The notes beneath the pieces were generated by a model. The model worked only from the letters and a program-made list of their open reading frames with translations. It searched no databases and was not told where the DNA came from. A stretch of 56,060 bases of DNA from an uncultured bacterium (GTDB lineage: Bacteria > Bacillota > Clostridia > Lachnospirales > Lachnospiraceae): positions 1 to 56,060 of the forward strand of contig CAJMQE010000015.1 in NCBI GenBank assembly GCA_905215405.1. Reading direction: 5' to 3'. Both the position numbers and the translations under genes were made by a program. Shown here piece by piece: positions 14,721 to 23,286 of the stretch; position 1 is the stretch's first letter; each line of letters begins with the position of its first letter.

Positions 14721-17700
14721 ATGAGAAGACTTATGGTTCAGAAAACTGTAAGAAGAACAGCAGCCTGTATTATGGCACTGCTACTGGTAACAGGTCTCAT
14801 AGTACCTGTGTGTGGTACAACCCTTGCAAAAGGTTCCGGCGTTGTATTAGGGGAATGTGGTGGCGCACTGGAATCTGCATATGCAGAGTGGCAACAGAGC
14901 GCAGGTGCGACCGGGTATCATGTTTACTACAAAGAAGCAGATGCAACAGATACGTCTTACAGGCAATTGGACAACATGTTAGTCAGACAGTATTCGTCAT
15001 GTATGAGAGCGGATGTAGTCGGGCTGAAAGCTGGTTCCTACGTTCTGAAAATTGTTCCTGTTTTTAACGGCAGTGAAGATTCATCAAAAGCTACAGTTAC
15101 GGATTCACTCCTTGTAAAATCATATGACAGGACGGGATTTGCCTGGGTAGATGGAACATCTTCGGGTGCTTACAACGAAGATGGCACATTGAAGGACAAT
15201 GCCGATGTGCTCTATGTTACAGAGGAGAACAAAAATACAGTTACACTCGATGTTATAAAAGATAGTAAAGGAACAAAACAGAATGCAGTTGGATTGCAGA
15301 ATATTCTTGATCTTGTAAAAAAAGGATATGCAGCGCCACTGGATATCAGGCTGATCGGAAATGTAACAGATTTTTCCACAATGTCAGGCGGTGATATTGT
15401 AATTGACGGAGGAAGTAAAAATAATACCAATGGAGTCACATTTGAAGGGATTGGAGAGGATGCGACAGCGAATGGCTGGGGAATTCGAATCAAGAACGCA
15501 TCAAATGTTGAGGTAAGGAACCTGGGCTTTATGAACTGTGATAGCAGTGAAGGGGATAATGTCGGACTTCAGCAGGGAAATGATCATGTCTGGGTACATA
15601 ATTGTGATATGTTCTATGGGAATGCAGGAAGTGATAAAGATCAGGTCAAAGGAGACGGAGCGCTTGATTGTAAAAAATCCACTTATGTCACATTTTCCTA
15701 TAATCATTTCTGGGATTGTGGCAAATGCAATCTGCTGGGATTAAAAGGTGAAAACGATAGCATGTATATCACATATCACCATAACTGGTACGATCACTCG
15801 GATTCCAGACATCCGAGAATACGGTCCTATTCGGCTCATGTCTACAACAATTATTATGACGGAAATGCGAAATACGGGGTAGGAGCCTGCATGGCATCTT
15901 CCGTATTTGTAGAAAATAACTATTTCAGAAATTGTAAATATCCGATGCTGATTTCTGAACAGGGCTCAGATATTTATAATGGAAATGAAGGTACTTTTTC
16001 AGGAGAAAATGGCGGTATGATCAAAGCTTGTGGAAATTATATGACAGGTGAGACCAGATTTGTCGATCAGTCTGATTCGACTACGGAGTTCGATGCAATT
16101 ACCGTACAGAATGCTTCAGATCAAGTACCTTCGTCTTATGTTACTGCGCAAGGTGGCACTGCTTACAACAATTTTGATACTAATACATCGGTGATGTATA
16201 CCTATACAGCAGACAGTCCGCAGCAGGCGAAGGATAACGTTATGCAGTATGCAGGAAGAGTCAATGGTGGAGATTTTCAATGGACTTTTTCCAATGATGT
16301 GGACGACACGGATTCAGAGGTCAATGCGGCATTGAAAACGGCTGTTACGAACTATCGCTCCCAATTAGTAAAGGTTGGTGGAATCACAGGTCAGACTGAG
16401 GAAACGACCAGCGTACAGGAAACAACAAAAGCACAGGAAACGACCAGCGCACAGGAAACAACAAAAGCACAGGAAACAACTAGCGTGCAGGAAACAACAA
16501 AAGCGCAGGAAACAACTAGCGCACAGGAGACAACAAAAGCACAGGATACAACGATCTTCACACAGAATTTTACTACAGATGGAAAAGACAGTTCTTTCTT
16601 TGGAATCAATGGAAATTTGTCAACGAGCAAGGGAAGTGTCAGTTATAAAGGGATGAATCTTACTACTTGCCTGAAACTTGAGTCTTCCACTGAAATCACA
16701 TTTCAGGCGGACAATGCAGGTGTATTAACGATGGTATTTAATAAAGATACGGCAAATATTAAAATCGATGGAAAGAAGTATAGTGCAGTGGATGGAATTC
16801 TACTGGTCAATCTTACAAGTGGAAGCCATAAGCTGACAAAGGCGGATTCAAATTATCTATACTACATGGAGTTTGCAAGTGCTGGCTCAGAAAGTCAGAC
16901 AACAACTGAAGTCCAGACGCAGGTTCCAACAAGTGAAACAGCATCGGTGACACAGCCAGTGACGCAGCCAGTGACACAGACGGAATCACAATCGGAGTCA
17001 CAGACATCAAAGGATTCTCCACAGAAGGGAGATTATGATGAAACAGACACTGGTCTCATTAGCAGCCTGAGTCAGATCAGTGATGCTGACTATCGAATAA
17101 AAGTATATTGTGGACCAGATGTTACACAATCCGGAGATGGCAGTCAGAATTCGCCTATGAGTCTGCCAGATGCAATCGAGTATGCTGGGACACATGCAGG
17201 AACCGCAATTCTTCTAAAGGCAGGAACGTATCATTTTGATAGTCAGGTCACAATTCCATATGGCAATAATGGAACGGCAGATGCGTATAAGGTTATAAAA
17301 GCGGCAGATGGAGCAGCAGTTACACTCGATTTTTCTGCAGAGGCTTATGGAGATACAGCGACAAATGGCAGAGGACTGCAGATGGAAGGAGACTACTGGT
17401 ACGTTCATGGAATCACGGTGACAGGTGCAGCTGATAATGGAATATTTATTGCAGGCAATCACAATGTAGTAGAAAGATGTATCCTGAAAGCAAACAGAGA
17501 TTCCGGTCTGCAGATCAGTCGAAGAAAATCAAGTCTGTCTGATAAGAAGGACTGGCCAGCGGATAATTATATTATCAACTGTACATCCTTCGATAACAGA
17601 GATACAGCAACAGGAGAAAATGCGGACGGTTTTGCTGTCAAACTGACATGTGGCGATGGGAATGTGCTGGATGGCTGCATAGCCTACTGTAACTGCGACG

Positions 17701-18884
17701 ATGGATATGATCTGTATGCAAAACAGGCGACTGGTTCAATTGGAGTTGTAACACTTCGCAATTGTATGGCATTTAATAATGGAACACTTACAGATGGAAA
17801 TTCAGAAGCGAATGGTGATATGAACGGATTTAAGTTAGGCGGCAGCAATGGTAAAGTTCCGACAGCACATAAAGTATATAATTGCATTGCTATGAATAAT
17901 GGAAAAGATGGATTTACAGATAATGGGAATGGCGGTGCGCTGTCTCTGACGAACTGTACTTCCTATAATAATACAAAGTCCAACTTTAATTTCTATAGAA
18001 CAACAGCTGGTGGGACATTTACAAATCTGCTGTCTGCAAAGACAACAGCAACGGATAAGTTCATAGGAACGATGCAAAATTCCATCTACTGTAATTCAAA
18101 GAAGTTTTATCAGATCGGTGCAGATGCGCAGGTACAGGTAAAGAGTGGAGATAAAGTGGGAACAGTTGTCAGTGATCCGGTATCGTTATTTACATCAGTC
18201 AATCTTCCAGCTGTAACTGAGAATATAGACAGTATTTTTAGAAATGCAGATGGAACAGTGACGACCAATGGCTGTCTCATGATTTCTGATGCAAGTCAGA
18301 CAACAACAGGTGCCAGATTTGGTATTGCAACAGGTATTCTCAATCTAAAAGCAAATGTTACGGATACTTCAGGAGAACAAATTGAAAATGCCAGCCAGAC
18401 AGGTAGCTATCAGGCACTGGAAACGATTAGCAGTGTTGAACAAACCAGTATGACGAGTGCCGAGGATACAGAAAAAGAAAAGACAACAAAAGCAGTAGAA
18501 AAGGAAGAGTCAGAAAAGAAGTCGTCAGTAGAAACACCAGAAGCAACAGAGATAACAGTAGCAACAGAATCAAATAAGGATACGACAGCAGCGCCAACCG
18601 CTGGCAGTGTAGCGGAAGGTAAGGATGAGGAAATGACCGAAATGAATTCTACACAGGAGGATGTTTGTGTTACAGCAGATGATGCACAGACTACACCCAA
18701 AGGGCAGAATTCAATTGCAGAGAATGATGAATTAAAAGAGACAGTTCAGGGGCAGGAGCAGCAGGTAGTAAAAACAGGTGATGCGGGTCAGACCGCGTTA
18801 TATCTTTGCATTCTGGTGCTTTCTGGCAGCATTGTAGTGACAGGAGGACTCCAGAAACATAAATATGACCAGAAACAGGGATGA
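14721..18884 (+). CDS. wall-anchored dual pectate lyase (PL1 + PL9)
   Basis: 1387 aa, SD GGAGGAGAAAGG. Signal peptide about 1-36. Residues 45-130 look like a fibronectin-III-type module (YAEWQQSAGATGYHVYYKE). A PL1 parallel-beta-helix lyase spans about 180-500, with the catalytic-region motif DHSDSRHPRIR (358-368). A Thr/Gln linker (561-608) repeats ETTSVQETTKAQ four times. Residues 612-718 form a small beta domain, probably carbohydrate-binding. A second linker (722-765) leads to a PL9-like beta-helix (about 790-1120) with DGFAVKL (catalytic-Lys region, K974) and DGFxxxGxG-like turns. A Thr/Glu-rich stalk (1230-1345) precedes VKTGD (1350-1354), a hydrophobic helix and a short charged tail: a sortase-like sorting signal with a non-LPxTG motif. 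It should cleave polygalacturonate at the cell surface by beta-elimination. Confidence 0.9.
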   Translation: MRRLMVQKTVRRTAACIMALLLVTGLIVPVCGTTLAKGSGVVLGECGGALESAYAEWQQSAGATGYHVYYKEADATDTSYRQLDNMLVRQYSSCMRADVVGLKAGSYVLKIVPVFNGSEDSSKATVTDSLLVKSYDRTGFAWVDGTSSGAYNEDGTLKDNADVLYVTEENKNTVTLDVIKDSKGTKQNAVGLQNILDLVKKGYAAPLDIRLIGNVTDFSTMSGGDIVIDGGSKNNTNGVTFEGIGEDATANGWGIRIKNASNVEVRNLGFMNCDSSEGDNVGLQQGNDHVWVHNCDMFYGNAGSDKDQVKGDGALDCKKSTYVTFSYNHFWDCGKCNLLGLKGENDSMYITYHHNWYDHSDSRHPRIRSYSAHVYNNYYDGNAKYGVGACMASSVFVENNYFRNCKYPMLISEQGSDIYNGNEGTFSGENGGMIKACGNYMTGETRFVDQSDSTTEFDAITVQNASDQVPSSYVTAQGGTAYNNFDTNTSVMYTYTADSPQQAKDNVMQYAGRVNGGDFQWTFSNDVDDTDSEVNAALKTAVTNYRSQLVKVGGITGQTEETTSVQETTKAQETTSAQETTKAQETTSVQETTKAQETTSAQETTKAQDTTIFTQNFTTDGKDSSFFGINGNLSTSKGSVSYKGMNLTTCLKLESSTEITFQADNAGVLTMVFNKDTANIKIDGKKYSAVDGILLVNLTSGSHKLTKADSNYLYYMEFASAGSESQTTTEVQTQVPTSETASVTQPVTQPVTQTESQSESQTSKDSPQKGDYDETDTGLISSLSQISDADYRIKVYCGPDVTQSGDGSQNSPMSLPDAIEYAGTHAGTAILLKAGTYHFDSQVTIPYGNNGTADAYKVIKAADGAAVTLDFSAEAYGDTATNGRGLQMEGDYWYVHGITVTGAADNGIFIAGNHNVVERCILKANRDSGLQISRRKSSLSDKKDWPADNYIINCTSFDNRDTATGENADGFAVKLTCGDGNVLDGCIAYCNCDDGYDLYAKQATGSIGVVTLRNCMAFNNGTLTDGNSEANGDMNGFKLGGSNGKVPTAHKVYNCIAMNNGKDGFTDNGNGGALSLTNCTSYNNTKSNFNFYRTTAGGTFTNLLSAKTTATDKFIGTMQNSIYCNSKKFYQIGADAQVQVKSGDKVGTVVSDPVSLFTSVNLPAVTENIDSIFRNADGTVTTNGCLMISDASQTTTGARFGIATGILNLKANVTDTSGEQIENASQTGSYQALETISSVEQTSMTSAEDTEKEKTTKAVEKEESEKKSSVETPEATEITVATESNKDTTAAPTAGSVAEGKDEEMTEMNSTQEDVCVTADDAQTTPKGQNSIAENDELKETVQGQEQQVVKTGDAGQTALYLCILVLSGSIVVTGGLQKHKYDQKQG
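16401..16544 (+). repeat. 4 x 36-base linker repeat inside the pectate lyase gene
   Basis: Four in-frame copies encode ETTS(V/A)QETTKAQ. Val and Ala alternate in copies 1-4, so the true unit may be a 72-base duplication of a 36-base pair. It forms the flexible linker between the PL1 domain and the following beta domain and could vary in length between strains. Confidence 0.8.
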
Positions 18885-18990
18885 AATGCATAAGAAAAAA
18901 ACACTAGATAGCAAAGTAAGAAAAAGCAAATTGCATGAGTGTTAAAGAAGGTGATAAAGATAATTAGCAGAACATAATGACTTCTGCAGA

Positions 18991-19034
18991 AACTGCTGTA
19001 TCGTGTCGAAAGGACGGATACAGCAGTTTTTTTA
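18991..19034 (+). terminator. rho-independent terminator after pectate lyase gene
   Basis: The stem AACTGCTGTATC / GGATACAGCAGTT is followed by a T run. It separates the pectate lyase unit from the fatty-acid operon. Confidence 0.85.
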
Positions 19035-19044
19035 TAGTTAATAG

Positions 19045-19057
19045 TTTGAAAATCAAA
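19045..19057 (+). promoter_or_regulatory. FabT-like operator 1, upstream of fabH promoter
   Basis: The palindrome TTTGAAAATCAAA matches the TTTGA-N3-TCAAA core known for the MarR-family repressor FabT, which controls fab operons in streptococci and lactococci. It lies just upstream of the -35 box. Confidence 0.6.
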
Positions 19058-19065
19058 ATAAGTCA

Positions 19066-19094
19066 TTGACAAGAAAAGTAAACTATTGTATAGT
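19066..19094 (+). promoter_or_regulatory. sigma-A promoter of the fatty-acid operon
   Basis: TTGACA (19066-19071) and TATAGT (19089-19094) are 17 bp apart, near consensus. FabT-like palindromes lie on both sides. It probably drives fabH and the downstream fab/acc genes. Confidence 0.8.
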
Positions 19095-19107
19095 ATCCAT
19101 AGATTAA

Positions 19108-19120
19108 TTTGAATATCAAA
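19108..19120 (+). promoter_or_regulatory. FabT-like operator 2, near the transcription start
   Basis: The palindrome TTTGAATATCAAA begins about 13 bases after the -10 box, so a bound repressor would block initiation. It has the same core as operator 1. Confidence 0.65.
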
Positions 19121-19201
19121 ATATAAGTAATTCAAATAATCAGCAATTCAGACTTTAATTCCAGCAAATATGAAATGGAATTATGCGCTTATAGCGCAGA
19201 A

Positions 19202-20203
19202 ATGGCGGATTATATGACAACACGAATTATTGGAACAGGCAGTTGTCTGCCGGCCAGAGTGGTTACAAATCAGGAGTTATCCAGCCAGGTTGAGACCAGT
19301 GATGAGTGGATTACAACACGGACTGGTATCCGGGAAAGAAGAATCGCACAGGAGGAGACGACAGTCAGTCTTGCTCAGGGAGCAGCAGAAAATGCATTGA
19401 AACAGGCTGGAATTTCAGCAGAATCACTGGATCTGATCCTTGTTGCAACCTCAAGTCCACAGGATGCATTTCCGAATACAGCATCGTTGGTACAGCATGC
19501 ACTCGGGGCAGTAAATGCTGCTGGATATGATATGAGTGCAGCATGTTCAGGATTTATTCTGGCCTTACATACAGCTGATGCATTTATACAGGCAGGCATT
19601 TATCAGAATGTTCTTGTCATTGGAGTGGATGTAATGTCAAAACTGATCGATTGGACAGACAGATCGACCTGCGTTCTTTTCGGTGATGGAGCAGGAGCAG
19701 TGCTTATGTCAGCCAGTCAACCGACGGGCGGGCAGGCAGTTGCGAAGAGAAATATGACTTGTGTCATGCACAATGATGGCAGCCTGAATGGTGTCCTGAC
19801 CTGTACAGAAAGACAGACAGTGAACTTTCTTACGAATGAGAAAAAATTACAGCATGGATTTATTGCAATGGATGGCCAGGAGGTATTCCGGTTCGCAGTT
19901 AAAAAAGTGCCGCAGTGCATTCTTGAGGTCCTTGAAAAGAGTGGACAGTCGAAAGAAGAAATTGATTATTTTATTTTACATCAGGCAAATTTACGAATTA
20001 TCCAATCTGTTGCAAAAAGACTTGGCGCCAGTGAAGAAAAGTTTCCCTGTAATTTGCAGAAATATGGAAATACTTCAGCAGCGAGCATTCCAATCCTGTT
20101 GGATGAGATGCATAGAGATGGCAGATTAAGATCAGGTAACAAGATCGTTTTGTCCGGTTTTGGAGCCGGGCTGTCATGGGGAGCAATTACATTTACCTGG
20201 TAA
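19202..20203 (+). CDS. fabH: beta-ketoacyl-ACP synthase III
   Basis: 333 aa from ATG 19202. ATGs at 19175 and 19214 are also in frame and none has a strong SD. It condenses acetyl-CoA with malonyl-ACP to start fatty-acid chains. The catalytic triad is visible: Cys115 (SAACSGF), His260 (ILHQAN) and Asn290 (YGNTSAAS). GDGAGAVLM is also typical of the family. First gene of the fab/acc operon, directly behind the FabT-like sites. Confidence 0.95.
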   Translation: MADYMTTRIIGTGSCLPARVVTNQELSSQVETSDEWITTRTGIRERRIAQEETTVSLAQGAAENALKQAGISAESLDLILVATSSPQDAFPNTASLVQHALGAVNAAGYDMSAACSGFILALHTADAFIQAGIYQNVLVIGVDVMSKLIDWTDRSTCVLFGDGAGAVLMSASQPTGGQAVAKRNMTCVMHNDGSLNGVLTCTERQTVNFLTNEKKLQHGFIAMDGQEVFRFAVKKVPQCILEVLEKSGQSKEEIDYFILHQANLRIIQSVAKRLGASEEKFPCNLQKYGNTSAASIPILLDEMHRDGRLRSGNKIVLSGFGAGLSWGAITFTW

Positions 20204-20283
20204 GAGTCAGATGTAAATGAAAAAGAAGCAGTAATTAGAATGAAACAAACAAAAAATGAGATATGAATAAGGAGAATAAGATT

Positions 20284-20514
20284 ATGTTAGAAAAAATGAA
20301 AGAAATTATAGCAGGACAGTTAAATGTAGAGCAGGCAGATATCAATCTCGAATCAAGATTTAAGGAAGATCTAAATGCGGATTCTCTTGACCTTTTTGAA
20401 CTTGTTATGGCACTGGAAGATGAATATGGTGTAGAAATTCCAGCAGAAGATCTTGAAAAATTATTAACAGTAAAAGATGTATGTGACTATTTAGCAGCAA
20501 AAGGTGTTAAGTAA
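20284..20514 (+). CDS. acpP: acyl carrier protein
   Basis: 76 aa from ATG 20284 with an AAGGAG SD. An ATG at 20263 would add seven residues and overrun this SD. The phosphopantetheine attachment Ser34 sits in NADSLDLFEL. The protein is acidic, helical and of standard ACP length. It carries the growing acyl chain between FabH, FabD, FabG, FabZ, FabK and FabF, all encoded here. Confidence 0.96.
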   Translation: MLEKMKEIIAGQLNVEQADINLESRFKEDLNADSLDLFELVMALEDEYGVEIPAEDLEKLLTVKDVCDYLAAKGVK

Positions 20515-20528
20515 GAGAGGAATTGACA

Positions 20529-21467
20529 ATGAAGACCAGAATTACAGAATTACTTGGTATTGAATACCCTGTTATTCAGGGAGGTATGGCCTGGGTGGCA
20601 AATGCACACCTGGCAGCAAGTGTATCAAAAGCAGGAGGCCTCGGTATTATCGGAGCAGCCAATGCACCTGGAGAATGGGTCAGAGATGAAATCAGAAAAG
20701 CAAAAGAAATTACAGATCGTCCTTTTGGCGTTAACATTATGTTGATGAGTCCTCACGCGGATGAAATCGCAAAAATCGTGGTTGAAGAAGGCGTGAAAGT
20801 CGTAACGACAGGAGCAGGAAATCCTGAAAAATATATGGATCTTTGGAAAAACGCAGGAATCAGAGTGATTCCAGTTGTTGCATCAGTTGCACTTGCAAAA
20901 AGAATGGAACGATATGGTGCAGATGCTGTTGTTGCCGAAGGAACAGAGTCTGGTGGACATATTGGAGAACAGACAACAATGACACTGGTTCCACAGGTCG
21001 TAGATGCTGTTTCGATACCTGTTATAGCAGCAGGTGGTATTGGTGATGGACGCGGCATGGCAGCAGTATTTATGCTGGGTGCTGAAGCAGTACAGATGGG
21101 AACAAGATTTGTGGTAGCAAATGAATCAGACGTTCATCAGAATTATAAGGATCGTATCATTGCAGCAAAAGATATTGATTCCCAGGTGACAGGACGAACA
21201 ACAGGACATCCGGTCAGATTGCTTCGTAACCAGATGAGCAGAAAGTATCTGGAGATAGAAAAAGAAGGCGTTGGTCTGGAAGAATTGGAACTGCTCACAC
21301 TTGGCGCACTTAGAAAAGCAGTTGTTGAGGGTGATGTGAAGATGGGAAATGTTATGGCAGGACAGATTGCTGGTCTGATCCATAAGGAACAGTCCTGTAG
21401 TGAAATTATCCAGGAAATTATGAGCGAAGCAAAGCAGGTCATCGAGACAAAGAGCAGCTTATTCTAG
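20529..21467 (+). CDS. fabK: enoyl-ACP reductase II (FMN-dependent)
   Basis: 312 aa from ATG 20529 with a GAGAGGAA SD. This is the TIM-barrel flavoprotein family that includes nitronate monooxygenases. It starts ITELLGIEYPVIQGGMAW, then has VVAEGTESGGHIGE (with the catalytic-region His) and the FMN phosphate site PVIAAGGIGDGRGM. It reduces trans-2-enoyl-ACP with NAD(P)H, the last step of each elongation cycle. No FabI-type reductase lies in the window. It sits nine bases after the acpP stop region, in the streptococcal order. Confidence 0.93.
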   Translation: MKTRITELLGIEYPVIQGGMAWVANAHLAASVSKAGGLGIIGAANAPGEWVRDEIRKAKEITDRPFGVNIMLMSPHADEIAKIVVEEGVKVVTTGAGNPEKYMDLWKNAGIRVIPVVASVALAKRMERYGADAVVAEGTESGGHIGEQTTMTLVPQVVDAVSIPVIAAGGIGDGRGMAAVFMLGAEAVQMGTRFVVANESDVHQNYKDRIIAAKDIDSQVTGRTTGHPVRLLRNQMSRKYLEIEKEGVGLEELELLTLGALRKAVVEGDVKMGNVMAGQIAGLIHKEQSCSEIIQEIMSEAKQVIETKSSLF

Positions 21468-21483
21468 AGAAAGAGGGATTTAG

Positions 21484-22407
21484 ATGGGAAAGATCGCATT
21501 TATGTTTCCAGGACAGGGAGCTCAGTATACGGGGATGGCCAGAGACTTTTATGATACATTTCCGGTCAGCCGGGAAACTTTTGAAGAAGCATCAAAAATA
21601 ACAGGACTGGATCTGGCAGACCTGTGTTTTACAGAAAATAAGAAATTAGATATTACGGAATATACCCAGATCGCTATGCTCACGGCAGAACTTGCTATAG
21701 CAAATGTGATCCGTGATCGAAATATCACTCCGGATGCAGCGTTGGGACTGAGTCTTGGGGAATATGGAGCTGTTGTAATGTCGGGAGTCATGAGTCAGGG
21801 GGACGCATTTTCAATCGTATTAAAAAGAGGCCAGTTTATGGAACACGAAGTACCAGCGGGAAAAGGTGGTATGGCAGCAGTCCTTGGACTTGACGCAGAT
21901 TCCATCGAGGAGGTCTGTCGTGAAGAGTCAGATGCGGTTCAGATCGCAAATTATAACTGCCCGGGACAGATTGTGATTTCAGGCGATAAGAAAGAAGTGG
22001 AAAAGGTCTCAGAGAAATTAGCACAACGTGGTGCAAGAAGAGTGATCCAGCTGAATGTCAGTGGCCCTTTTCATTCGGCAATGCTTAAGGGAGCAGGAGA
22101 AAAGCTTGGGGAAGAGCTTGCAAAATGCGAACTTGGAACAATTGAGATCCCTTATGTGGCAAATGTGACAGCAGATTATGTGACAGATGCTTCTATGGTA
22201 AGAGAGTTACTGACAAAGCAGGTCAGCTCTTCTGTAAAATTTGAACAGTCAGTTAGAAAACTGATCGCTGATGGAGTGACCACATTTATTGAGATAGGAC
22301 CGGGCAGAACATTATCCGGATTTCTCAGAAAAATAGACAGAACAGTGACTGTGATTTCTATTGAAAAAGTGGAAGATCTTGCAAAACTGGAAGCGATAGA
22401 ACAGTAA
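21484..22407 (+). CDS. fabD: malonyl-CoA:ACP transacylase
   Basis: 307 aa. It transfers malonyl from CoA to ACP. It starts with the family motif FMFPGQGAQYTGM. The nucleophile elbow is GLSLGEYG, with Leu in the place of the usual His of GHSLG, a form I associate with clostridial FabD. The catalytic His is in PFHSAML, and FIEIGPGRTLSGF closes the domain. SD GAAAGAGGG. It lies 16 bases after fabK. Confidence 0.94.
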   Translation: MGKIAFMFPGQGAQYTGMARDFYDTFPVSRETFEEASKITGLDLADLCFTENKKLDITEYTQIAMLTAELAIANVIRDRNITPDAALGLSLGEYGAVVMSGVMSQGDAFSIVLKRGQFMEHEVPAGKGGMAAVLGLDADSIEEVCREESDAVQIANYNCPGQIVISGDKKEVEKVSEKLAQRGARRVIQLNVSGPFHSAMLKGAGEKLGEELAKCELGTIEIPYVANVTADYVTDASMVRELLTKQVSSSVKFEQSVRKLIADGVTTFIEIGPGRTLSGFLRKIDRTVTVISIEKVEDLAKLEAIEQ

Positions 22408-22422
22408 GGAAATGAGGTAAAA

Positions 22423-23163
22423 ATGTTAGAAGGAAAAATAGCACTTGTTACCGGAGCAGGCAGAGGAATCGGCAGAGCAATCGCTCTTGATCTGGCTGCC
22501 AATGGGGCTACCGTAATTGTAAATTATAATGGAAGCAGGGAAAGAGCGGAAGAGACAGTCAAAATCATCAAAGAAAATGGCGGCAATGCAGAATGTTTCT
22601 GTTGTAATGTTGCTGATTTTGAGCAGACAAAAGAAATGATGGAAGCAGTGATCAGCAAGTATAAGGCACTTGATATTCTTGTGAATAATGCAGGAATCAC
22701 GCGTGACGGATTGGTCATGAAAATGTCTGAACAGGACTTTGATGATGTCATAGCCATTAATTTAAAAGGAACATTTAATTGCATCAGAAATGTATCTAGA
22801 CAGATGTTAAAACAGCGGGAAGGCAGAATTATTAATTTATCATCCGTAGTTGGCCTTTCTGGAAATGCAGGACAGCTCAATTATGCGGCAAGCAAGGCGG
22901 GGATTATCGGATTGACAAAATCCGCAGCAAAGGAACTTGCAAGTCGGCATATAACGGTCAATGCAGTTGCACCGGGCTATGTGGATACGCAGATGACGCA
23001 GATCCTTCCAGATTCAGTCAAAGAAAAAGTTCTTGCAGCAGTTCCACTTGGAAGAATGGGCTCTACACAGGATATTGCATCAATGGTAACATTTCTTGCA
23101 TCAGACCGTGCTTCTTATATAACCGGTCAGGTGATTTCTGTAGATGGCGGTATGCATATATAA
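22423..23163 (+). CDS. fabG: 3-oxoacyl-ACP reductase
   Basis: 246 aa, a classical short-chain dehydrogenase. NADP-binding TGAGRGIG (about 10-17), NNAG (about 86-89), and catalytic Ser (NLSSVVG), Tyr and Lys (YAASK) are all present, ending with the family signature SVDGGMHI. It reduces beta-ketoacyl-ACP. It starts 15 bases after fabD. About 120 gene-free bases follow before fabF. Confidence 0.95.
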   Translation: MLEGKIALVTGAGRGIGRAIALDLAANGATVIVNYNGSRERAEETVKIIKENGGNAECFCCNVADFEQTKEMMEAVISKYKALDILVNNAGITRDGLVMKMSEQDFDDVIAINLKGTFNCIRNVSRQMLKQREGRIINLSSVVGLSGNAGQLNYAASKAGIIGLTKSAAKELASRHITVNAVAPGYVDTQMTQILPDSVKEKVLAAVPLGRMGSTQDIASMVTFLASDRASYITGQVISVDGGMHI

Positions 23164-23286
23164 GAGATCTGCACAAGCGCTACAGGATGATTGGCAAGGC
23201 ATGTAGGAGCAGAAAATCTGTAAGGATACAAAGACTGACTTAAAAGATTATGAGTAAATATTTATGCAGGACAGGAGATTGAATAG

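Noticed and set aside
16391..16630. Minus-strand ORF of repeated VVSCAFVVSC units
   Set aside because: It is the antisense shadow of the Thr/Gln linker repeats in the pectate lyase gene.
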